Made by a program: the position numbers and the translations under genes. The notes below the pieces were generated by a model. The model did not search any database, was not told the DNA's origin, and was given only the letters and a program-made list of their open reading frames with translations. Of a stretch of 64,000 bases of DNA, positions 32,608 to 41,134 are shown piece by piece. The stretch's first letter is position 1. The number at the start of each line of letters is the position of its first letter. Source of the DNA: an uncultured Christensenella sp. (GTDB lineage: Bacteria; Bacillota; Clostridia; Christensenellales; Pumilibacteraceae); contig CAJTNI010000004.1 of assembly GCA_910577945.1 (NCBI GenBank), positions 1 to 64,000 on the forward strand, given 5' to 3'.

Positions 32608-32911
32608 GCGAATTCGCGCATATCCGTAAATTTACAATACAAAAGCTTGACGCACGACAGCATAGCGAATGATTGGCGGAGCGGAAGCCAACGTTGCGCG
32701 GAGCGGAGGGATCCTTTGCGATGGCTGTATTCGGGTGTAACGAACAACCTCCGACAGAGCAATCACACGGCATGCGCCAAGCCAAAGGCTTGGCTCCGCC
32801 CGAAATAAGCCCGCGTCTTGTACGCAGGGCAAACGTATAAGCTATTCGAGCGCAATAATTTACTCGTTCCGTGCGATGCGAAAAGTCGTCCGATGCGTTC
32901 CCGATTCCCGA
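32608..32911. repeat. Intergenic stretch with dispersed-repeat copy 1
   Basis: No gene is supported. Contains TGTATTCGGGTGTAACGAACAACCTCCGAC (32727-32756) and CACACGGCATGCGCCAAGCC with the hairpin GCCAAGCCAAAGGCTTGGC (to 32792), one of four copies of an intergenic element in 32.6-37.8 kb. Confidence 0.7.
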
Positions 32912-33610
32912 CTATTTATTTTTGAAGTGCACGTTAAAGCCGTCGGTTTTGTCGTCATACACGGCGAGAATAATATTGTCGAGGTCGGATTTATCGCCTA
33001 TGCGCAGCCGATTGAACAGCCACGCCTCGTCTTTGTCTATCTCGGACAAGCCCGAATGCGACACCGCGCCGTCGGCGATAAGCACGTTCGCAAGCTCGGC
33101 TTTTTCGATTTTTTCCTTGTCGAAATCCCGCATGACGAGCGGCTTTTGCGCGCCCGTCGGCATAACGGACAGCTCGCCGCTCGGCTCGAATATCGCGTAC
33201 GCCACGTCGGAAATATCGAAATATCCTTTTTCGCGCAGCATGGACAAAAGGTCGTTGACGTCGATATTGCTCTTTTTGAGCTGCTTGTAATCTATTTTGC
33301 CGTCGTATATAAGCGTCGCGGGCTTGCCCTTTAACACGCGCTTTAAGAACGTGCATTTGCGCCCGACGATTGCCACGGCAAAGGCGAGCGCAAAGAATAT
33401 CGTCATTGCGATAAGAAAGTAATAGAACGGAGTTTCGGTGTTGGTAGCCATTTCCGCGGCAATCGAGCCGAGCGATATGCCCACGGCGTAGTCGATAAAT
33501 TCGAGCTGCGCGATTTGCTTTTTGCCGAGCAGCTTGGATATTACGAACAGGTAGACGAACGCCACCGCCGAATCTATAAGCACCCAATAAATAGGCTCGA
33601 TACCAAACAT
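32912..33610 (-). CDS. DUF421 family membrane protein (YetF-like)
   Basis: 232 residues. Two to three N-terminal membrane segments (~10-27, ~40-55, ~63-82) with the family motif LLGKKQIAQLEFIDYAVGISLGS split over residues ~28-50, then a soluble domain carrying KGKPATLIYDGKID and LLSMLREKGYFDISDVAYAIFE, both diagnostic of DUF421. Homologues such as Bacillus YetF sit in the inner membrane with a cytoplasmic oligomeric domain; some act in germination, most are unassigned. AAGGAG precedes the ATG. Confidence 0.93.
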   Translation of the reverse strand: MFGIEPIYWVLIDSAVAFVYLFVISKLLGKKQIAQLEFIDYAVGISLGSIAAEMATNTETPFYYFLIAMTIFFALAFAVAIVGRKCTFLKRVLKGKPATLIYDGKIDYKQLKKSNIDVNDLLSMLREKGYFDISDVAYAIFEPSGELSVMPTGAQKPLVMRDFDKEKIEKAELANVLIADGAVSHSGLSEIDKDEAWLFNRLRIGDKSDLDNIILAVYDDKTDGFNVHFKNK

Positions 33611-33664
33611 GCTTTGTTTCTCCTTTACTTTGGTATCTGCCTTTATCTCGATTTTTATTCGCGC

Positions 33665-33691
33665 AAAAAACGGCGGCCGCGCGATTGCCGT
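33665..33691 (-). terminator. Terminator of the AAA ATPase gene
   Basis: ACGGC and GCCGT pair across a 12-base GC-rich loop and are followed by TTTTTT on the minus strand, about ten bases after the stop codon. Confidence 0.65.
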
Positions 33692-33701
33692 TGCCGACCG
33701 C

Positions 33702-34613
33702 CTATTCCCCGCCGTCGAACAATTTTTTGTGCTTGGAGAAAAATTCGTAATACGCGCGCGGGTTTTCCAGCTCCCACCACTTGCGTATTGCTACGGGCGA
33801 CTCGTCGAGATTGTATATGCGCGCGTTGGCGAGCGCGAGCAAAAACGGCGAATGCGTGGCGATTACGTACTGACAGCCGCAATAGCGCGCCGTTTTTTCG
33901 AGCAGCTCCGCAAGCCGCATTTGCATTTTTGGCGCAAGGCTGTTTTCGGGCTCGTCCAAGCAATACAGCGTGTCGTTTTTCAAATACCGCTCGAAATATT
34001 CGAGCGCGGTCTCGCCGTTGCTGCCCATGCGTATTTCCTGCCCGACTTGATTGCGCAAAAATTTGCGCCGCGACAGCGATTTTTTGCGCGCGAGCACCTG
34101 CATGCGCACCGCCTCGTAATCGTCCAAGCCGCTAAGCCGCACCGTTTCGCCGAACTTCATGCGCGCGTACTCCTCGCGCATCGCGTCCTTGCTCTCGCTT
34201 ATATCGTCGTTATTGGCGCGCGCGTTGAGCATGTAGTCGAAAATATCGTCGCTTGTTATAATGCGGCTGCCGTTGGGCAAGCGATACGTATCGCCGTCCT
34301 CGTCGCGCCCGAACGTATATTCGCACATGGCGGCGTACAGTCCGAACGTTTCGCTCGTATTGAACGGCGCGACGCGCTTTAACCCGAGGCTTTGCGCAAT
34401 CAAATTGAGCACCGTGCTCTTGCCCGAGCCGTTGCCGCCGTACAGCACCGTGACCGTGTCGAAATTGAGCTCGCGCAGCCCTTTTTCGGCAAACAGCCCG
34501 CACGGGTACGCGTTGTCTATATAACCGTACCTGCCGCCGTTGTCATACATTATTCTATGTACGATATGCTCCTCCTTGTCCACGGGGAGCGTAAATTTAT
34601 CTACGTATACCAA
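33702..34613 (-). CDS. AAA-family ATPase (ABC/SMC-like single-domain)
   Basis: 303 residues. Walker A YGGNGSGKST (~57-66), a short coiled/lid region (~125-190), signature-like region, Walker B LYCLDEPENSLAP (~222-234) and the H-loop YVIATHSPFLLALA (~255-268) give an intact ABC-class ATPase of the AAA_21/AAA_23 type. The start is uncertain: the N-terminal MVYVDKFTLP resembles homologues and begins at a TTG (34613), whereas an AAGGAGGAG sits inside the coding sequence 18 bases before a later ATG. Free-standing members are often toxin- or defence-linked, but no partner gene is adjacent. A decayed relative lies at 3701-3870. Confidence 0.85.
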   Translation of the reverse strand: MVYVDKFTLPVDKEEHIVHRIMYDNGGRYGYIDNAYPCGLFAEKGLRELNFDTVTVLYGGNGSGKSTVLNLIAQSLGLKRVAPFNTSETFGLYAAMCEYTFGRDEDGDTYRLPNGSRIITSDDIFDYMLNARANNDDISESKDAMREEYARMKFGETVRLSGLDDYEAVRMQVLARKKSLSRRKFLRNQVGQEIRMGSNGETALEYFERYLKNDTLYCLDEPENSLAPKMQMRLAELLEKTARYCGCQYVIATHSPFLLALANARIYNLDESPVAIRKWWELENPRAYYEFFSKHKKLFDGGE

Positions 34614-34639
34614 AATTCCGACCTAGTATTTTTTATTAA

Positions 34640-34762
34640 AGCCCGCACACGGCATTCGCCAAACATTTGGTTTGTTTTAACAATTCCGTTTGTTGGCTTT
34701 ATTCGGGTGCATTGTAAAACCCCCGACCGAGCACACACGGCATTCGCCAAGCCTTCGGCTTG
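34640..34762. repeat. Dispersed-repeat copies 2 and 3
   Basis: CACACGGCATTCGCCAA occurs at 34646-34662 and again at 34734-34750, bracketing TTTATTCGGGTGCATTGTAAAACCCCCGAC. Each is followed by a small hairpin (AAACATTTGGTTT; AAGCCTTCGGCTT). Confidence 0.75.
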
Positions 34763-35395
34763 TTAAACTTCCTCGAACTCGTCCGCGCCCACGCCGCAGA
34801 TAGGGCACACGATATCGTCGGGCAGGCTTTCGCCCTCGTACTCGTACCCGCACACCTTGCATCGGAACTTACGCGCTTTCTTTTGCGGCGCGGCGGCTTC
34901 GGCGATATGCGTCGGCGCTTTTTCGGGGCTTTTGCCCTTGATTACCTCGTGATAGTACGCGTAGGTCATGGGCTTTCTGTCGCCGAACGTTTCCGCATCG
35001 GTTATCTTGCCGAAGAACACGGAATGCGTGGGCGTTTCCGCAACGTCGATTACGTCGCACAGAATATACCCGCAGCCGTCGTTAACCACGGGCAGGTTGC
35101 CGAAAATACTATGCCCGACGCCGTCGAACTTATCTGCGTCGCGCCCCGACTTAAACCCGAACGTGCCGATGAGCGACGGGTCGGAATCCTCCGCGAGAAT
35201 GGATATGGCGAACTTGCCCGTCTTTTTTATGCACGCGTGCGTGAAGTTGTCGTGATGAATGCCGATTGCCATAATGGCGGGCTCGGCAGTCACCTGCATG
35301 ACGGCGTTGGCGATACAGCCCGTCGCCTTGCCGTCGTGCCAAGAGGAAATCACGTACAGCCCGTACGATACCTTTTGCGTTGTCAGAATATTCAT
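34763..35395 (-). CDS. hrb: Flavin reductase-rubredoxin fusion (high-molecular-weight rubredoxin)
   Basis: 210 residues. An FMN-binding flavin-reductase domain (~1-160; ATGCIANAVMQVTAEPAIMAI is split over ~22-45) is joined by a short Ala/Lys linker to a C-terminal rubredoxin, FRCKVCGYEYEGE...CPICGVGADEFEEV, with both CxxCG iron ligand pairs. Such fusions carry electrons from NADH to partners such as flavodiiron oxygen or peroxide reductases in strict anaerobes. Own promoter at 35420-35448 and a GAGGTG site. It follows mnmA in the same direction (64-base gap). Confidence 0.93.
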   Translation of the reverse strand: MNILTTQKVSYGLYVISSWHDGKATGCIANAVMQVTAEPAIMAIGIHHDNFTHACIKKTGKFAISILAEDSDPSLIGTFGFKSGRDADKFDGVGHSIFGNLPVVNDGCGYILCDVIDVAETPTHSVFFGKITDAETFGDRKPMTYAYYHEVIKGKSPEKAPTHIAEAAAPQKKARKFRCKVCGYEYEGESLPDDIVCPICGVGADEFEEV

Positions 35396-35419
35396 AAATC
35401 ACCTCGCTCCCGCGTTTCG

Positions 35420-35448
35420 ATTATACGCCTTGAAAATAGTATTGTCAA
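35420..35448 (-). promoter_or_regulatory. Promoter of hrb
   Basis: -35 TTGACA (35443-35448), 17-base spacer, -10 TATAAT (35420-35425), 25 bases before the ATG. Confidence 0.85.
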
Positions 35449-35459
35449 TACCCGACTTA

Positions 35460-36518
35460 TTATGCCGCGTTGATTATGCCGCCGCCCAAGCACCGCTCGC
35501 CGAGATATACGACCGCGTACTGCCCGGGCGTAATCGCGCGCTGCGGCTCGTCGAACACCATGCGGAACGTGCCGTCCGCGTTCGCGTAGAGCGTCGCGGC
35601 TTGGTCGGGCTGACGGTAACGCGTTTTTGCCGTGCACCTGAGCGCGGCGGGCATATCGAACGCGCCTATTATATTTAGCCCCTCGCCGACCAGCTCGCGC
35701 GAATACAGCTCGCGCTCGTCGCCGCACGACACAATCAGCCGATTGTTTTTAACGTCCTTGCGCAGCACGAACCACCTGCCCGTTTCGCCGCGCACGCCGC
35801 CTATGCCCAGCCCGCGCCGCTGTCCCAACGTGTAGTACATAAGCCCGTCGTGCCTGCCCACCACGTTGCCCGACGCGTCCGTTATATCGCCCTGCTGCGC
35901 GGGCAAAAACTCGGACAGAAACCTTTTGAACTTGCGCTCGCCGATAAAGCACACGCCCGTGCTATCCTTCTTTTGCGCGACGGACAGCCCCAGCTCCGCG
36001 GCGATTGCGCGCACCTCGGGCTTCGTAAGCGCGCCGAGCGGGAACAGCACGTTGTCGAGCTGCTCGGTCTTTACCTGATTGAGAAAATACGTTTGGTCCT
36101 TGTTCGCGTCCGCCGCGCGCAGCAGCATATCGCCGCGCCGCGCGCAGTAATGCCCCGTCGCAATATGCGCCGCGCCGAGGCTCATGCAATAATCGCGGAA
36201 CGCGCCGAACTTGACCACGTGGTTGCACAGCACGTCGGGATTGGGCGTGCGGTACGCGCGGTACTCGCGCAAAAAATACTCGAACACGCCGTCCATGTAC
36301 TCTTTTGCGAAATTGACCGAATAGCAGTCTATGCCCAGCCTGTCGCACGTCGCGCGCACGTCGCGCCAATCGTCGGCGGCGGGGCACTCGCCGTCCTCCT
36401 CCCAATTATGCATAAACAAGCCCGTCACCGAATACCCGTCGCGCTTTAACAACCATGCCGCGACCGCCGAATCCACGCCGCCCGACATGCCTATAATTAC
36501 CTTCTTGTTGTCGCTCAT
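35460..36518 (-). CDS. mnmA: tRNA-specific 2-thiouridylase
   Basis: 352 residues, typical MnmA length. It makes the 2-thio group of uridine 34 in tRNA-Lys/Glu/Gln. PP-loop GMSGGVDSAVAAWLL (~9-23), FMHNWEEDG, the first catalytic cysteine in NPDVLCNHVVKFG (~100) and the second in STGVCFIGERKF (~198) are all present. It starts six bases after the CDF transporter gene and is probably co-transcribed with it. Confidence 0.97.
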   Translation of the reverse strand: MSDNKKVIIGMSGGVDSAVAAWLLKRDGYSVTGLFMHNWEEDGECPAADDWRDVRATCDRLGIDCYSVNFAKEYMDGVFEYFLREYRAYRTPNPDVLCNHVVKFGAFRDYCMSLGAAHIATGHYCARRGDMLLRAADANKDQTYFLNQVKTEQLDNVLFPLGALTKPEVRAIAAELGLSVAQKKDSTGVCFIGERKFKRFLSEFLPAQQGDITDASGNVVGRHDGLMYYTLGQRRGLGIGGVRGETGRWFVLRKDVKNNRLIVSCGDERELYSRELVGEGLNIIGAFDMPAALRCTAKTRYRQPDQAATLYANADGTFRMVFDEPQRAITPGQYAVVYLGERCLGGGIINAA

Positions 36519-36524
36519 AACGCC

Positions 36525-37613
36525 TCAAATGTAATCGACGCTTATTTCCGCGTCGTACTGCAAAACGCCGCGCACCTGCGCCTCCGCGCTCGCCACAAGC
36601 TCGGCGCGCGGAATTTTGTCGTTCGGCAGCAATATATCGAGCCGCACGCGCCTTGCGCCGTCGTCGATTGCGATATCGTGCGCCGTCGCGCCGAACGGCG
36701 CGAGCGCGCCCGCAAGCCGCTCCGTCAGCTCGGCGAGCCGCGCGTCGCCCGTCATATCGGGGTCGGCATGCACGCACAGTCTGACGCCCGTTTCGGCAAG
36801 CACCGCGCGTTCGAGCGCATCGCACGCCGCATGCACGTCCGTAAAGCTCATGTTCGCAGGGAAAACCGCGTCCGCCTCGGCGGTCTTGTGCGCCTCGCCG
36901 TAATCGTTGATTACGAGGTCGTGCACGGACAGCACCTCGGGTCGCTCCGTCATAATACTCGTGACGCGCGCGTACAGCTCGGGGTCGGGGCGCTCGCCCA
37001 ACAGCCGACTTATCGTGCGCTTTAATATGCGCACCGCAAACACCGCGATAAAGACCGCCACCGCCGCCGACGCGTACCCGTCGATATGCGCGCCCGTAAA
37101 CCTTTCTACGAGCATGCACGCCAGCACGAGCGTCGTCACGATTGCGTCCGACGCGGAATCGACCGCCGCCGCGCGTATCGCGTCCGAATCGACGCGCCTG
37201 CCGCGCACGCGGTAAAACGCCGCCATGAACGCCTTGACCGCGACCGATACGCCGAGCGTCGCCCACAGCAAAGCGCCCGCCGCGATTTCCGCGGGCTCGA
37301 TTATGCGCTTGACGCCGCTTATAAACAGCTCGACGGCGACCGCAGCTATCACCGCGCCCAATACGAACGCCGCGATATACTCGTAGCGCCCGTGCCCGAA
37401 CGGGTGGTCGTGGTCGGCGGCGCGCGCCGACAGCCACACCGCGAGTATGGTGACGACGGAAACGGCGGCGTCCGACAGATTGTTGAACGCGTCCGACGCG
37501 ACCGCGACCGACTCCGAAATCACTCCCGCCGTAAGCTTTGCCGCGCCCAGCGCGATATTGAGTATCAGCCCCACGACGAGCGTGAGCACCGCGTTTTTGG
37601 TGCGCTTGTTCAT
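36525..37613 (-). CDS. Cation diffusion facilitator transporter
   Basis: 362 residues from ATG 37613. Six membrane segments in the N-terminal ~215 residues with the metal-site motifs SDAFNNLSDAAV (TM2) and VDSASDAIV (TM5) and the family HDHPFGHGRYE loop between TM2 and TM3, then a cytoplasmic domain. It exports divalent metals (Zn, Mn, Fe or Co) by proton antiport; the sequence does not reveal which. The frame is open to 37757 but the 37613 start is preferred: a -10 box ends seven bases upstream and the start fits the family; no Shine-Dalgarno is seen. Confidence 0.93.
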   Translation of the reverse strand: MNKRTKNAVLTLVVGLILNIALGAAKLTAGVISESVAVASDAFNNLSDAAVSVVTILAVWLSARAADHDHPFGHGRYEYIAAFVLGAVIAAVAVELFISGVKRIIEPAEIAAGALLWATLGVSVAVKAFMAAFYRVRGRRVDSDAIRAAAVDSASDAIVTTLVLACMLVERFTGAHIDGYASAAVAVFIAVFAVRILKRTISRLLGERPDPELYARVTSIMTERPEVLSVHDLVINDYGEAHKTAEADAVFPANMSFTDVHAACDALERAVLAETGVRLCVHADPDMTGDARLAELTERLAGALAPFGATAHDIAIDDGARRVRLDILLPNDKIPRAELVASAEAQVRGVLQYDAEISVDYI

Positions 37614-37620
37614 ACCGTAT

Positions 37621-37650
37621 ATATTACACCATTGTATGCCGTAAAAGCAA
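37621..37650 (-). promoter_or_regulatory. Leaderless-type promoter of the CDF transporter
   Basis: -35 TTGCTT, 18-base spacer, -10 TAATAT, then seven bases (ATACGGT) to the ATG. Weaker than the other cases because both boxes deviate from consensus. Confidence 0.45.
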
Positions 37651-37667
37651 GAGATTAAACGCATATT

Positions 37668-37770
37668 GCGCAAGCCGAAGGCTTGGCAATTGCCGTGTGC
37701 AAGCCAAAGGCTTGGCGTATGCCGTGTGTTTGCTTTGACGGTGATTTTGCCGTACACCCGAATAGCTCAT
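37668..37770. repeat. Dispersed-repeat copy 4 (inverted)
   Basis: CAAGCCGAAGGCTTGGC and CAAGCCAAAGGCTTGGC with GCCGTGTG follow each other, then GTACACCCGAATAGC. This is the element of 32.7 and 34.7 kb in reverse orientation. Confidence 0.75.
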
Positions 37771-37778
37771 ACCGATGT

Positions 37779-37812
37779 CATTTCGAGCGCAGTCGAGAAA
37801 TCTTTCTTTTCA
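37779..37812. repeat. REP-like TGTCATTTCGAGCG repeat
   Basis: TGTCATTTCGAGCGCAGTCGAGAAATCTTT; related copies at 42661, 42733 and inverted at 42788-42835. Confidence 0.7.
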
Positions 37813-37852
37813 AGTAATTATACTTATCGCATTTCAATACTTTCCGCAAACG

Positions 37853-37886
37853 AAAAAGCAAGGCAATACGCACCGCCTTGCTTTTT
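37853..37886. terminator. Bidirectional terminator at the end of the carbohydrate operon
   Basis: AAAAAGCAAGGC and GCCTTGCTTTTT pair over 12 bases around a 10-base loop, giving T-runs on both strands. It ends the minus-strand operon 30 bases after the 982-aa gene. Confidence 0.9.
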
Positions 37887-37915
37887 CTGTAATATATAGG
37901 GAGGAAAAAGGCTGA

Positions 37916-40864
37916 TTATTGCGCGACCTTAGTCACGAGCAGGTAGTCGGGAACAAACCACGTGCCCGCTTGCATAAAGTCTACCGTTACCGTTTCGCCC
38001 GCGGTAAGCTCCAACGTTATCGCGTTTTCGCTCGGCACTACGTTATTCCAAGCCGTCGAGCCTTTAAGCGTAATATCGAGAGCGTCGCCGCCGTTGACCG
38101 AATACTTGACCGCGGTGTCGCCGCCTCCGCCGTACGCTAATTGCAGCTTGTACGTGCCGCTTTCGGCGACCTTGAACGTGAACTTTACGCCGTCGCCCGC
38201 ATTATCCATACTGCCGCAGTAATACCCGAGCGAGAACTGCCCGTCTTTTGTAGGACGCACGTCGCCGTTTTGCCAATGCCAGCCCGCGACCTCGGCTTCC
38301 AGCTTGTAGCTGTCGCTCGACGTATCGAACTGCGTTGCGTCGTAGCTTTTGCCGCTGCCGTGAATTTTTATGTAATCTATCTGCGCCCAGCCGCCGTATT
38401 CGGGATTGTCGCTGTCCGTGCCGTCCTTAATCAAATAGAACTCGTTCCAGCCCTGCGCAAAGGTCAGCGTGACGGTTGCCGTCGCGCTCGTCTTGCTGTC
38501 GCCGAACCAGCCCGTGTTCGTATCGAACGGCACTTTGGTGACAACGCCGTTCAAATGGAAATTCATATACGAACCCGTCGCGCCCGTGGCGTACTCGACG
38601 TCCACCGTCCGCTCGCCTGCCTCGTATGCGTAGTAGCGGAAATACATACCCTGTCCGCAGCTGTCGAAGCCGAGCGCATATCCGCCGCCGTGCGCATCGG
38701 CGTCCGCCGAGTAATGCGCGGGATTGAGCAGCGCGTCCTCCGCCTCGATAACGACGTCGCCGTCAGTAATCAAAACGTTTATTTCCAAGCGCGCCGCGTC
38801 CGATACCACGCCGCCGCATTTGGCGATTACCGTAACGGTATACTTGCCCGCGTCCAGCCCGAGCGCGGCTACGTCCAAGCGCGTTTCCGTTACCGTAGAC
38901 GAATGCACGCTTTGCTCGCCCTTTTTGATTTCCACCGCGTACGAGGTCGCTTTTTCCACGCCGTCGAAGGTGAGCGTTCCGTCGGCGTACGCGAGGTTTG
39001 CGGGCGCGGGAAGCTCGGTCACGTACGGCGCGGTATAGCCGCAATCCTCGCACGAAACCGTGTTCGTCTGCGTATCGGTCACGAGCTTGTGCGGCTGCAC
39101 GTTTTTGCGCTCGTCCGTATGCTCGCAGGTCGCCGCGTAGTAATGCACCTCGTCGTCGTACGCCGGCACACTTTCGTCGTACTCATGCCCGTTGGGCTCG
39201 CCGTACTCGAAGGTTTGCGCGCCCGCTTCGCCGCATTCTGCGCAGGAATAGTAGTACACCGCTTTGTCCAAGCACGTTGCCGCCGATTTGAGATATTTGT
39301 CGTCGGTATTTTGCGCGGTGAACGCGTGCGAATGGTCTATCTTAGTCACGAGAACGTAGTCGAAGGTCAGCCAATTCGAGTTTTCCGCTCTACCCACGTC
39401 TATCGTAACCGTGCCCGCTTCCAGCCGCACGTCGATACCCTCGTCCAATACGAAAATATTATGGCTGCCCGTCCTGTCGCGCTCGCGCAGTATCGGGTCG
39501 CCGTCGTTAACCTTAACGTTAAACTTTATACCGTCCATGCCGCTGCCGTACGCGACCTGCACTTTGTACAAACCGCTTTCCGCAAGCTCGAACGTATACT
39601 TTACGCCGTCGCCGACCTCGTTTATTTCGCCGAGCGCGTATCCGAGCGAACAGCCCTCGCCCCAATTCGCGGGACGGCGGTTTTTATCCGTCCAATGCCA
39701 GCCCGCGACCTCGGCTTCCAGCTTGTAGCTGTCGCTCGACTTGTCGAACTCGTCCGCCGCATAGCTCTTGCCGCTGCCGTGAATCTCTATGTAGTCTATT
39801 TCGGCATTGCCGCCGTACGCGGGCGTATCGGACTCGACGCCGTCTTTAATCAAATAAATCTCGTTCCAGCCCCGCGCGAAATTCAGCTTGACGCTCGTCT
39901 TTGCCGTCGTCGTATTGTTTACGCCCAGCCAGCCCGTATTCTCGGTAAACGTTGCCGTTTTTTGTAGCTCGCCGTTTACGAAAAGCTTCATGAACGAATC
40001 GGGCGTAGCCGTGGCATAGCAGACGTCCACCGTCCGCTCGCCCGCCTCGTACGCGAAATAGCGGAAATACAAGCCCTGCCCGCAATCGTCGATGCCGCCG
40101 ACGTACGCGCCGCCGTGCAAGCCCGCGTTGTTGCGAACGTTCTTGCCGCCGTCGAGCGTCGCGTGCTCCGCCTCCAATATCAAATCGCCGTCGTAGGCGA
40201 GCACCGTTATATCGAGGCTCGCCGATTCCGATTTCAATGCGCCGCGCGTCGCAGTAACGGTCACGGTATAGTCGCCCGCGGGCACTTGCCCGTTCTTTAA
40301 ATCGACCGACGGCTCGGTCAGGTCGAGCGTCTTTACTTTAACGCCCCCCCTCGCGACGAAATCGAGCTCGTACGCCGTCGCGTTTTCCACCGCGTCGAAG
40401 CCGAAAATAAAATTTTCGTACTTTAACCCCGCGGGCTTGGCGAGCGATTGCTCCTCGTCGGCTTCCGAGTATCCGCATTCGCAAACAAGCGTTTTGCCGT
40501 CGTCCGACGGTTCGAGCGCGTGCGGCGCGAAATCCTTTTTTTGGTCGGTATGCCCGCACGACGCGGCGTAGTAGTGCCCCGTGCCGTCGACGTATGTAAG
40601 CGTGCTGCCGAACGTGTGCCCGCGCGCGGGCGTATCCAGCTCGGCAAGCTCGTTTTTGTCGGCGTCGAAATTCTTGCCGCAGCCGTCGCAAGAGTAGTGC
40701 CCGAGCGTGCCGCCCTCCGTGCACGTGGCGCGCACCTCGTCTATCCACTCGCCGTATTCGTGAGTGTGTGCGCCGTCGTCGTTCGCGCACGCCGCCACGC
40801 CGCCGAGCAGCAGGAACGCCGTCATGACCGCCGCCGCCCTCGTATGCCTTTTGTACCTCATCAT
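37916..40864 (-). CDS. Surface lipoprotein with two duplicated CBM modules
   Basis: 982 residues. Signal peptide with lipobox GGVAAC (Cys ~26). Two long repeats follow (~30-515 and ~516-982). Each has a Cys/His segment (HxxxCxxCG-type: ATCTEGG..HYSCDGCGK and HYYAASCGHT; second copy ATCLDKA..YYSCAECGE and HYYAATCEHT), a fibronectin/Ig-like domain (YTVTVTATRG; YTVTVIAKCG) and two CBM35/CBM6-like beta-sandwiches with the marker EAEHATLDGG / EAEDALLNP, GGIDDCGQGLYFRYFAYEAGERTVDV and EAEVAGWHW. Both repeats end FDYVLVTK / PDYLLVTK. It would hold glycans at the cell surface for the ABC importer. Last gene of the operon. Confidence 0.85.
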   Translation of the reverse strand: MMRYKRHTRAAAVMTAFLLLGGVAACANDDGAHTHEYGEWIDEVRATCTEGGTLGHYSCDGCGKNFDADKNELAELDTPARGHTFGSTLTYVDGTGHYYAASCGHTDQKKDFAPHALEPSDDGKTLVCECGYSEADEEQSLAKPAGLKYENFIFGFDAVENATAYELDFVARGGVKVKTLDLTEPSVDLKNGQVPAGDYTVTVTATRGALKSESASLDITVLAYDGDLILEAEHATLDGGKNVRNNAGLHGGAYVGGIDDCGQGLYFRYFAYEAGERTVDVCYATATPDSFMKLFVNGELQKTATFTENTGWLGVNNTTTAKTSVKLNFARGWNEIYLIKDGVESDTPAYGGNAEIDYIEIHGSGKSYAADEFDKSSDSYKLEAEVAGWHWTDKNRRPANWGEGCSLGYALGEINEVGDGVKYTFELAESGLYKVQVAYGSGMDGIKFNVKVNDGDPILRERDRTGSHNIFVLDEGIDVRLEAGTVTIDVGRAENSNWLTFDYVLVTKIDHSHAFTAQNTDDKYLKSAATCLDKAVYYYSCAECGEAGAQTFEYGEPNGHEYDESVPAYDDEVHYYAATCEHTDERKNVQPHKLVTDTQTNTVSCEDCGYTAPYVTELPAPANLAYADGTLTFDGVEKATSYAVEIKKGEQSVHSSTVTETRLDVAALGLDAGKYTVTVIAKCGGVVSDAARLEINVLITDGDVVIEAEDALLNPAHYSADADAHGGGYALGFDSCGQGMYFRYYAYEAGERTVDVEYATGATGSYMNFHLNGVVTKVPFDTNTGWFGDSKTSATATVTLTFAQGWNEFYLIKDGTDSDNPEYGGWAQIDYIKIHGSGKSYDATQFDTSSDSYKLEAEVAGWHWQNGDVRPTKDGQFSLGYYCGSMDNAGDGVKFTFKVAESGTYKLQLAYGGGGDTAVKYSVNGGDALDITLKGSTAWNNVVPSENAITLELTAGETVTVDFMQAGTWFVPDYLLVTKVAQ

Positions 40865-41134
40865 CGTTTATTCTCCTTTAATAGTATTGTAGAAAACACA
40901 GGCGCGGCGAGCGCATCGCCAAATTCGATAGATATACACATTATTATAACGTATCGATATACTTTGCGCTGCGGGCAACAGGCGGCAAGCCGCCGCGCGT
41001 ATCGCCAAAGGCGATAGACTTGCACATTGTCGTCACCACTCGGCACGCTACTCGCGCGGGAGTGTACATAGACGTACATGACCAAGGCGTCGCGTCCGCA
41101 CGTAGCCCGTATCCGCCGATGAATGTGTTTTCTA
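40865..41134. other. Gap between ATPase and 982-aa lipoprotein genes
   Basis: No gene. Two similar short palindromes (GCGCATCGCCAAATTCGATAG; CGTATCGCCAAAGGCGATAG) and a TATAAT without a good -35 are seen on the minus strand, then AAAGGAG before the lipoprotein ATG. Confidence 0.5.
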
